A stretch of DNA of 46,752 nt from Spirosoma fluviale (GTDB lineage: Bacteria > Bacteroidota > Bacteroidia > Cytophagales > Spirosomataceae), in contig CAMCXW010000016.1 of the NCBI GenBank assembly GCA_945883625.1, positions 1 through 46,752 on the forward strand, in the 5' to 3' direction. Below, piece by piece: positions 40,652-46,752 of the stretch. The notes below the pieces were generated by a model, which worked only from the letters and a program-made list of their open reading frames with translations, did no database searches and was not told the DNA's origin. Position 1 is the stretch's first letter. Each line of letters opens with the position of its first letter. A program made the translations under genes and the position numbers.

Positions 40652-42631
40652 TTATTTATAAGATCTTTGAGCAATTTTGATGTTTTCGTATTTCAATTCT
40701 TCTTTGTGAAGTTTGAAAGTCGATTGTTTTTCGTATTCCCAAGCAGCTACATAGGCGTAGTTCTTGTCATCACGAAGGGCTTCCCCGTCTTCTGTTTGAT
40801 ATTCCGTACGGAAGTGACCTCCACAACTCTCGTTGCGATCTAAGGCATCAATACACATTAACTCGCCTAATTCAAGGAAGTCGGCCACACGACCCGCTTT
40901 CTCTAATTCAGGGTTTAAATTATCGATTTCACCAGGGATTTTGACGTCCGACCAGAATTCTTTCTGTAGGGCTTGAATCTCTTTAATAGATGCTTTTAGG
41001 CCTTTTTCGCTACGTGCCATTCCGCATTCGTCCCACATGATTTTTCCTAAACGCTTGTGGAAATAATCAACGGGTTTATTTCCTTTGATGTTCATCAAGG
41101 TTTCTAGACGTTCACGTACTTCTTTTTCAGCTGCCACAAACGGCGCTGAATCAGTTGACATGGCCGGCGTACGAATTTCGGATGCCAAATAAGCACCAAT
41201 CGTGTATGGAATCACGAAATAGCCATCTGCTAATCCTTGCATTAAAGCAGAAGCTCCTAATCGATTGGCTCCGTGATCAGAAAAGTTGGCTTCGCCCAGC
41301 GCATATAAACCTGGCACTGTTGTCATTAAGTTATAATCGACCCAAAGTCCACCCATTGTGTAGTGAACTGCTGGATAAATACGCATAGGCACCTCATAAG
41401 GATCTTCGCCGGTAATTTGCTTGTACATGTCAAACAAGTTGCCATATTTCTCTTTAACAACTGCTTTACCCATTGCTTGAATTTCTTCATATGATGGATT
41501 TTGCATGTTATGTTTGTTAGCCTCTCCTTGGCCGTAGCGAATAATCGCCGCAGCATAGTCTAAGTAAACAGCCATTTTAGATGCGCCTACTCCAAAACCC
41601 GCATCACAACGCTCTTTGGCTGCACGTGATGCAATGTCACGAGGCACTAGGTTTCCGAATGCAGGATAACGACGCTCTAAATAATAATCTCTTTCTTCTT
41701 CTGGAATCTCATTGGCTTTACGGGTATCGTTTTCCTTTTTAGGAACCCAAATACGGCCGTCGTTACGAAGTGACTCCGACATCAAAGTTAACTTCGATTG
41801 GTGATCACCTGAAACTGGTATACAAGTTGGGTGAATCTGAGTGTAACATGGATTTGCAATGAAAGCACCTTTTTTGTGCGCTTTCCAAGCGGCTGTTACG
41901 TTGGATCCCATTGCATTGGTAGATAAGTAGAAAACGTTTCCATAACCGCCCGTACAAAGCAATACCGCATGTCCGAAATGACGCTCCAATGCACCTGTAA
42001 CGGAATCACGCGCGATAATACCACGCGCTTTCCCGTCGATAGTTACGACATCAAGCATTTCGTGGCGTGTATACATTTTAACGTTACCCATGCCCACTTG
42101 GCGTTGCAAGGAAGAATAAGCACCTAATAACAATTGCTGCCCAGTTTGCCCAGCCGCGTAAAATGTCCGTTGAACTTGCGTTCCACCGAAAGAACGGTTA
42201 GAAAGCAATCCGCCGTATTCACGTGCAAATGGTACACCTTGTGCGACACATTGATCTATAATACTACCAGACACTTCTGCTAAACGGTGAACGTTTGCTT
42301 CTCGAGAGCGGTAGTCGCCGCCTTTGATGGTATCGTAGAATAAGCGGTAAATGGAGTCCCCGTCATTTTGGTAGTTCTTTGCTGCATTAATACCTCCTTG
42401 TGCTGCAATTGAGTGCGCACGGCGTGGAGAATCTTGGAAGCAAAATACTTTTACTTTATATCCTAGTTCAGCTAACGAGGCTGCGGCAGATGCACCGGCC
42501 AAACCTGAACCAACAATGACGATTTCTAACGAACGTTTGTTGGCAGGATTAACTAATGGCACGCTTGAGCGGTACTTGGTCCATTTTTCAGCCAGCGAAC
42601 CTTCTGGAATTTTAGCATCTAATTTTGTCAT
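40652..42631 (-). CDS. sdhA: Succinate dehydrogenase / fumarate reductase flavoprotein subunit
   Basis: Oxidises succinate to fumarate on covalent FAD; peripheral on the inner membrane. The 659 residues have the dinucleotide fold [20 protein letters not shown] (37-56), the HSIAAQGG motif (His73 probably binds FAD), HPTCIP and a substrate-site [18 protein letters not shown], and [20 protein letters not shown] before the helical C-terminal domain. Length above 640 and the [20 protein letters not shown] form are typical of the type B enzymes (Bacillus/Wolinella/Bacteroides). The sdhC-sdhA-sdhB order fits that type. Confidence 0.96.
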   Translation of the reverse strand: MTKLDAKIPEGSLAEKWTKYRSSVPLVNPANKRSLEIVIVGSGLAGASAAASLAELGYKVKVFCFQDSPRRAHSIAAQGGINAAKNYQNDGDSIYRLFYDTIKGGDYRSREANVHRLAEVSGSIIDQCVAQGVPFAREYGGLLSNRSFGGTQVQRTFYAAGQTGQQLLLGAYSSLQRQVGMGNVKMYTRHEMLDVVTIDGKARGIIARDSVTGALERHFGHAVLLCTGGYGNVFYLSTNAMGSNVTAAWKAHKKGAFIANPCYTQIHPTCIPVSGDHQSKLTLMSESLRNDGRIWVPKKENDTRKANEIPEEERDYYLERRYPAFGNLVPRDIASRAAKERCDAGFGVGASKMAVYLDYAAAIIRYGQGEANKHNMQNPSYEEIQAMGKAVVKEKYGNLFDMYKQITGEDPYEVPMRIYPAVHYTMGGLWVDYNLMTTVPGLYALGEANFSDHGANRLGASALMQGLADGYFVIPYTIGAYLASEIRTPAMSTDSAPFVAAEKEVRERLETLMNIKGNKPVDYFHKRLGKIMWDECGMARSEKGLKASIKEIQALQKEFWSDVKIPGEIDNLNPELEKAGRVADFLELGELMCIDALDRNESCGGHFRTEYQTEDGEALRDDKNYAYVAAWEYEKQSTFKLHKEELKYENIKIAQRSYK

Positions 42632-42650
42632 AATCGTATCGGCTGAGGAA

Positions 42651-43319
42651 TTATTGAATCAAATTAAAATAGAAGGCGATTGGCATCGCAGCAAATAATG
42701 CGGCAATTATAATGGAATAGATTGCGCCAATGGTCTTAATTGTAGGTGTGTACTTAGGGTGATTCCATCCCATCGTTTGGAATGCGCTTTGAAAACCGTG
42801 CAATAAATGATAGCCTAAGGAAATGCAACCTAATACATAAATGAGCACAACGATTGGACTTTGAAATACTATTTGCATTTCATTATATAGGGTATGTGTT
42901 TCAGTTAAGTCATTTGTCAAACGGGAGAAATACCAGAAATGTCTTAAGTGTACGATAAGAAATATCAATAATAATGTCCCCAACAAACCCATTGATCGCG
43001 AATACCATTTACTATTGGCTGCTCCATCTACAACCGCATAGGCTACGGGACGTTTCTTTTTATTAGCTAGCCAAAGACGAAGGCCATCAAAAATGTGTAG
43101 CAATAAACCGCCAAATAAAACAATTTCCATCGTTCGTATAATCGGGTTATGTGCCATAAATTCGGCCCCTTCGTTAAATGCGGCACCCCCATCATTCAAG
43201 AAAATCGTTGCATTTAAACCGCAATGTACAAGTAGGAAACTGATCAAAAATAGGCCGGTGATGGCCATGATGAGCTTTTTGCCTAGTGAAGAATTAAGTG
43301 ATTTTGCTAGCCAAGCCAT
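42651..43319 (-). CDS. sdhC: Succinate dehydrogenase cytochrome b subunit
   Basis: Single membrane anchor of type B succinate:quinone reductase, expected to hold two haems. The 222 residues have five hydrophobic segments (about 14-32, 64-84, 108-128, 155-175, 195-220). Candidate haem-ligand histidines are in [26 protein letters not shown] and [12 protein letters not shown]. It is the first gene of the sdhCAB operon, 19 nt before sdhA. Confidence 0.93.
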   Translation of the reverse strand: MAWLAKSLNSSLGKKLIMAITGLFLISFLLVHCGLNATIFLNDGGAAFNEGAEFMAHNPIIRTMEIVLFGGLLLHIFDGLRLWLANKKKRPVAYAVVDGAANSKWYSRSMGLLGTLLLIFLIVHLRHFWYFSRLTNDLTETHTLYNEMQIVFQSPIVVLIYVLGCISLGYHLLHGFQSAFQTMGWNHPKYTPTIKTIGAIYSIIIAALFAAMPIAFYFNLIQ

Positions 43320-43395
43320 AAATAAGGTTGTTAGATTTAAGTAAAAACAATCAAAGCGATTGTTGATTTCAACAATGCTGCTGAATTTTAGCCTT

Positions 43396-43426
43396 CAAAA
43401 CTACATTCCAATCGCTTCTCAATCAA
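43396..43426 (-). promoter_or_regulatory. Bacteroidota-type promoter for sdhCAB
   Basis: On the minus strand TTG (43424-43426) and TAGTTTTG (43396-43403) are separated by 20 nt, matching both boxes. The leader to the sdhC ATG (43319) is about 70 nt. Confidence 0.55.
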
Positions 43427-43503
43427 ATTAATCGCTTAAAAAATCTATTTTTTTTAATTATTAAATTTCGCCTTGTTAACTTGCTCATCTTCTCATTTGT
43501 TTT

Positions 43504-46278
43504 ATGCGGAAATATATTTTTTTCTTCTTTTTGTTCTTCATTTCGGGCAGCCCCTTACTAGCTACGCACCTTAAGGGTGGGGAGATCACAGTTAAACGTA
43601 TATCGGATAAAACGCTGACCTATGAGTTTACCTTAACCACCTATACAGAAAGTAATGCTGCGAATGATCAGCAGGAAGAGGTCAACTTTTGTTTCGGGGA
43701 TGGTTCGGGTATTTTTAAGGCTAAACGTTGCTGTGGGACACCCATAAATTTGGGTAATGGGACATTGAAGAACATTTACAAGATTGAATATACGTATCCC
43801 GCACCCTCGCTCGTTTACCGTGTTTCCGCAGCTATCCCAAATCGGAATGATGGCGTTCGGAACATGACAAGATCTGTTGATGTTGCTTTTTATGTGGAGA
43901 CAAGTTTCTCCATTAATTCCGGACTTGGTTTAAATTCCACGCCTTTACTGTTAAATCCAGCTGTTGACCTCACGGCCATTGTTGGTCAAAAATTCATTCA
44001 TAATGCGAATGCGGTCGATGCTGAGGGTGACAGTTTAGCTTACCGATTGTCTGTCTCAAAGACTGGTGAAAGCGAAACGTGTAATTCTGTTAGTCGTGGG
44101 ATTACAACACCTAATTTTAGGCAGCCAAACGAGGTATCTTCAGTCAAATCTAGTTTTGATATAAATCCGCTTACGGGTGATTTAGTGTGGGACACTCCAC
44201 AAGAACTTGGACTTTATAACTGTGCATTTATAGTTGAAGAATGGCGAAATGGGGTTAAAATCTCCGAAACTGTTCGCGATATGCAAATCGAAGTGAAGGA
44301 TGCGGATAACAGGGCACCTAAGTTAACGGTTCCCGCTGATGTATGTGTGTTAGCCGGAACGAACATTGTTCAAACGATAACGGCAGATGATGTGGCTTCC
44401 AAAACTGGACGTCTCGACCCATTGACCATCTTTAGTTCGGGTAATGTGTATGCGAATGTTGATCCAATTTATGCCGTATTACAACCATTTGCCTCATTTA
44501 ATTCGATTCCTAGGCAAACATCACCTGCAAGGGCGACGTTTTCGTGGCAGACGGCGTGCCAACATATCCGCAAGGAGCCGTATGATGTTTTGTTTAAAGT
44601 TGAAGATAATCCGCCAACGGCCATTGGAAATGCCATCAAATTAGTTGATAGTAAAATATGGAAAATACGTGTTTTGGCGCCTGTGGTTCAAGGATTAAAA
44701 GTGGTCACTGGAACTTCCAGTGCTACATTGTCTTGGACTCCATATACCTGTTTATTGCCAAATACCTCATTGATTATTTATCGAAAATCAGGGCCTTGTG
44801 TTACGGTTGTCAATAAGTCCTGTGGAACGGGAATGACATTACCTGGTTTTGTGGAGATTGGACGTTTAAAGGCTACTGAAACTAGTTTTGAGGATAAGTC
44901 ACTTCAGAAGAATACCAATTATACGTATGTCATTGTCGTTGCATTTACAAATTCAAAAGGGTTAGAGGACTTCAGTCCGATGTCTTCGGGTGTATGCGCG
45001 TTGATTGCTACTGCAGCGCCTGTAATGACGCAAGTATCCGTATTGAAAACATCAAAGACACAGGGTGAAATAAGTGTTCGGTGGTCGAAACCGCTAAATT
45101 TAGACACACTTTCATTTCCAGGTCCATATCAATATCAGCTAAAGCGTGCAGAAAGTATTTCAGCTGTTGAATTCAAATCAGTGGGCTCGCCGATAACCGA
45201 TACCGTTTTTGTGGATAAGGGATTGAATACCTTGGAACGGGGTTATCGATATCAAGTGGATGTATTTTATGTTAAAAATCAAAAATTAGAGTTGTTGGAT
45301 TCGCCCACTCCCGCGAGTTCGGTTCGTTTACAAGGAGTGGCTGCGGGAAAGACCATTAAATTAAGTTGGGAAGCCAATGTGCCTTGGAATAATAGTTTTC
45401 AGGTACATCGCATTTACCGCGCTCGTGGCAACGGAGTTTTCAATCAAATTAATGAGATCTCGGTAGGTGACCCAGCTACGTTTCAGTACACGGATTTAGG
45501 TGTGGATTTTGTGACAACAGATGGGAAATTTGATGTAGCGATTTTACCAGATTCAACCTATACTTATTTTGTTGAGACTGTTGGCGAATACGCTCGTCCT
45601 ACATGGGCTAAAGGGCTCGTTAATGCGTCTCAATCGCTAGCAATAAAATCATTTATTGAACTTAATCCTTGCCCTCCTGTGCTGAAAATAGGGTCTAATC
45701 CATGTGATTCGCCGGGTGGTGATTGTTTGCCAACTAGTTTTACAAATACGTTAACGTGGACGCCTACTGTGACAAATTTGTGTGATCCTCAAATTGATTT
45801 TTATCGGGTTTATTTTTCAAAGACGGTGGATGGGAAGTATGGGTTTGTGGGGGAGAAAAAGGGTTTATCTTTTTTACATAGTCAGTCAAGTTCATTTGTG
45901 GGCTGTTATTATGTGACCGCAGTCAATTTTGATGGGAAAGAAAGTGCGAAGAGTAATACGGTTTGTCAAGATAATTGTCCTGCATTTGATTTGCCTAATT
46001 TATTTAGTCCCAATGGAGATCAAAAAAATGATCTGTTCTTACCTATGCGATGCCCAAGTTTTGTCAACCAAGTCACTTGTACAATAGTTGACCGATTCGG
46101 TCAAGTCGTTTACAACTACGATGGACCATTACTTGGTTTTGGTTGGAATGGTAAAGGATTGAATGGTCGGGATGTGCCACCGGGATCATATTTTTACACA
46201 TGTGAGGTAAAGTTTGAAGTAGTGGATGAATCGAAGAAATCGAAATCATTGAAAGGATGGGTGGAGCTAATTCGTTAG
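43504..46278 (+). CDS. Large secreted protein with CHU_C / type IX secretion C-terminal domain
   Basis: A 924-residue extracellular or surface protein. The signal peptide is residues 1-20 (ending LLATH). An N-terminal region starting HLKGGEITVKRISDKTLTYE is common in Bacteroidota adhesin-like proteins; it is followed by cadherin/Ig-like folds (DAEGDSLAYRLSVS, ADNRAPKLTVPADVCV) and fibronectin III-like domains (about 395-500, 505-610, 620-720, 730-830, with the ATLSWTPY and KLSWEAN strand pattern). The last 90 residues are the gliding-motility-associated C-terminal domain: LFSPNGDQKNDLFLP, VDRFGQVVYNYDG, GWNGKGLNGRDVPPGSYFY. That is the type B sorting signal for type IX secretion. Its ligand is unknown. 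The 3' end overlaps the next gene by 22 nt. Confidence 0.88.
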   Translation: MRKYIFFFFLFFISGSPLLATHLKGGEITVKRISDKTLTYEFTLTTYTESNAANDQQEEVNFCFGDGSGIFKAKRCCGTPINLGNGTLKNIYKIEYTYPAPSLVYRVSAAIPNRNDGVRNMTRSVDVAFYVETSFSINSGLGLNSTPLLLNPAVDLTAIVGQKFIHNANAVDAEGDSLAYRLSVSKTGESETCNSVSRGITTPNFRQPNEVSSVKSSFDINPLTGDLVWDTPQELGLYNCAFIVEEWRNGVKISETVRDMQIEVKDADNRAPKLTVPADVCVLAGTNIVQTITADDVASKTGRLDPLTIFSSGNVYANVDPIYAVLQPFASFNSIPRQTSPARATFSWQTACQHIRKEPYDVLFKVEDNPPTAIGNAIKLVDSKIWKIRVLAPVVQGLKVVTGTSSATLSWTPYTCLLPNTSLIIYRKSGPCVTVVNKSCGTGMTLPGFVEIGRLKATETSFEDKSLQKNTNYTYVIVVAFTNSKGLEDFSPMSSGVCALIATAAPVMTQVSVLKTSKTQGEISVRWSKPLNLDTLSFPGPYQYQLKRAESISAVEFKSVGSPITDTVFVDKGLNTLERGYRYQVDVFYVKNQKLELLDSPTPASSVRLQGVAAGKTIKLSWEANVPWNNSFQVHRIYRARGNGVFNQINEISVGDPATFQYTDLGVDFVTTDGKFDVAILPDSTYTYFVETVGEYARPTWAKGLVNASQSLAIKSFIELNPCPPVLKIGSNPCDSPGGDCLPTSFTNTLTWTPTVTNLCDPQIDFYRVYFSKTVDGKYGFVGEKKGLSFLHSQSSSFVGCYYVTAVNFDGKESAKSNTVCQDNCPAFDLPNLFSPNGDQKNDLFLPMRCPSFVNQVTCTIVDRFGQVVYNYDGPLLGFGWNGKGLNGRDVPPGSYFYTCEVKFEVVDESKKSKSLKGWVELIR

Positions 46279-46637
46279 TCGTTTTTATTGATGGGGATTG
46301 TGGTTTTTGTCAATGGGCCAGTGGTATCCTTCGTCGGATTTCAGCTGAGGAGTTGGCTATTTATCCGCAATCCACGGCGCTATGTAAGTCCTATCAAGAA
46401 AAAATCCCAGATTCTCGGTGGTCGTTAGCTACGGTTCAGGTGGTTACAAACGGTCGATTGTATATCAAATCTGCGGCGATTGCGGAGGTACTCAAGCATG
46501 CAAAATGGCCATTTTTGCCATTAAGGCTTGTTTTTTTACTTCCGGTAAAGCTTTTGGATCACATGTATGATTTCGTCGCCAAACATCGGTACTTTTTCAA
46601 CGGAAAGGAAGCTTGTGAGATTAATTCGAAGGAGTAA
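46257..46637 (+). CDS. Thiol-disulfide oxidoreductase, DCC family (DUF393)
   Basis: A 126-residue thioredoxin-like protein with the DxxCxxC hallmark in FIDGDCGFCQWASGILRR (about 10-27), the two Cys forming a probable redox pair. The YIKSAAIAEVLKHAKWPFLP segment and the C-terminal YDFVAKHRYFF are family-typical. The biological partner is unknown. The ATG at 46257 lies inside the end of the CHU_C gene, and its 3' end overlaps the convergent partial gene by 17 nt. Confidence 0.87.
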   Translation: MGGANSLVVFIDGDCGFCQWASGILRRISAEELAIYPQSTALCKSYQEKIPDSRWSLATVQVVTNGRLYIKSAAIAEVLKHAKWPFLPLRLVFLLPVKLLDHMYDFVAKHRYFFNGKEACEINSKE

Positions 46638-46752
46638 ATGGCTTGGAGACCTGGAAGAATAAAGGTGTAAGAACTTCTTTCCACTGGATGGCGGCGATTT
46701 CTAACGCGGCAAAATTGTAGTGAACGCCATCCCAACGCATGCCACCGTCTTT
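46621..46752 (-). CDS. 3' end of a probable SGNH/GDSL hydrolase (partial)
   Basis: A minus-strand frame runs in from the right edge and stops with TAA at 46621-46623. The 43 visible residues begin KDGGMRWDGVHYNFAALEIA and end FTPSN. The WDGVHY piece resembles the block V D-x-x-H of SGNH hydrolases, near the C terminus as expected, giving catalytic Asp and His. With only the end visible, this is a tentative family call. Confidence 0.5.
   Translation of the reverse strand, partial: KDGGMRWDGVHYNFAALEIAAIQWKEVLTPLFFQVSKPFTPSN

Overview
The window reads as chromosomal core sequence of a low-to-mid GC member of the Bacteroidota, most likely the Cytophagales. Lineage markers are a DUF4270 lipoprotein, a DUF6089-type outer-membrane protein, a large secreted protein with a gliding-motility/type IX secretion C-terminal domain (CHU_C), a fused DAHP synthase-chorismate mutase, a three-gene succinate dehydrogenase with one cytochrome b subunit, and many promoter elements of the phylum-specific form TAnnTTTG (-7), some with TTG at -33. 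The genus cannot be fixed from sequence alone. No rRNA, tRNA, CRISPR array, prophage, insertion sequence or transposase was seen; this is housekeeping DNA with very tight gene packing.

Layout. 1-5.5 kb (+): envelope block with DUF6089 proteins, uppS, bamA and two OmpH/Skp chaperones. 5.7-7.5 kb (-): proline dehydrogenase and lspA. 7.6-8.7 kb (+): DAHP synthase/chorismate mutase. 8.8-9.7 kb (-): EamA transporter. 9.8-12.1 kb (+): ridA, gltX, a 64-aa protein and gatC. 12.1-13.2 kb (-): aroB. 13.3-14.3 kb (+): pyruvate dehydrogenase E1 beta. 14.4-15.9 kb (-): HtrA protease. 16.0-17.8 kb (+): lysS. 17.9-18.1 kb (-): cold-shock protein with a long leader. 18.4-21.4 kb: PspC-like protein (+), GT2 glycosyltransferase (-), APC permease (+). 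21.6-23.7 kb (-): flippase-like membrane protein, heptose-1-P adenylyltransferase, zinc peptidase. 23.8-26.8 kb (+): truncated GT5 protein, DUF4270 lipoprotein, nitrilase. 26.8-32.4 kb: GldA-like ABC ATPase (-), ribBA (+), prohibitin-like SPFH protein (-), mlaF-like ATPase, murB and kdsA (+). 32.4-37.6 kb (-): HhH-domain outer-membrane protein, an acidic hypothetical, rnc, fabF, acpP. 37.8-43.3 kb (-): ROK kinase, Cys-cluster protein, tdk, sdhB, sdhA, sdhC. 43.5-46.6 kb (+): CHU_C protein and a DCC thiol oxidoreductase. The window ends in the 3' end of a probable SGNH hydrolase (-).

Functionally the genes cover envelope building (UppS, MurB, KdsA, heptose activation, BamA, Skp, LspA, Mla), aromatic amino-acid entry (DAHP synthase, AroB), aminoacyl-tRNA supply (GltX, LysS, GatC), fatty-acid synthesis (AcpP, FabF) and respiration (SdhCAB, PdhB).

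The most unusual signal is non-coding. Three of the eleven convergent gene junctions hold an inverted array of imperfect 7-bp repeats (8747-8827, 14277-14421, 21398-21571). The repeat word differs at each site (TAAGAGR, YAGTCRY, TAGACGY) but the architecture is the same: units tend to begin with a stop codon, both arms face inward, and the flanking coding regions end in or right beside the array. Because 7 is not a multiple of 3, arrays 1 and 3 place stop codons in all three frames. They look like a recurrent class of combined translational stop and hairpin terminator. A second notable signal is a pair of mutually exclusive hairpins between sdhB and tdk, one of which contains the TTG start codon of tdk.
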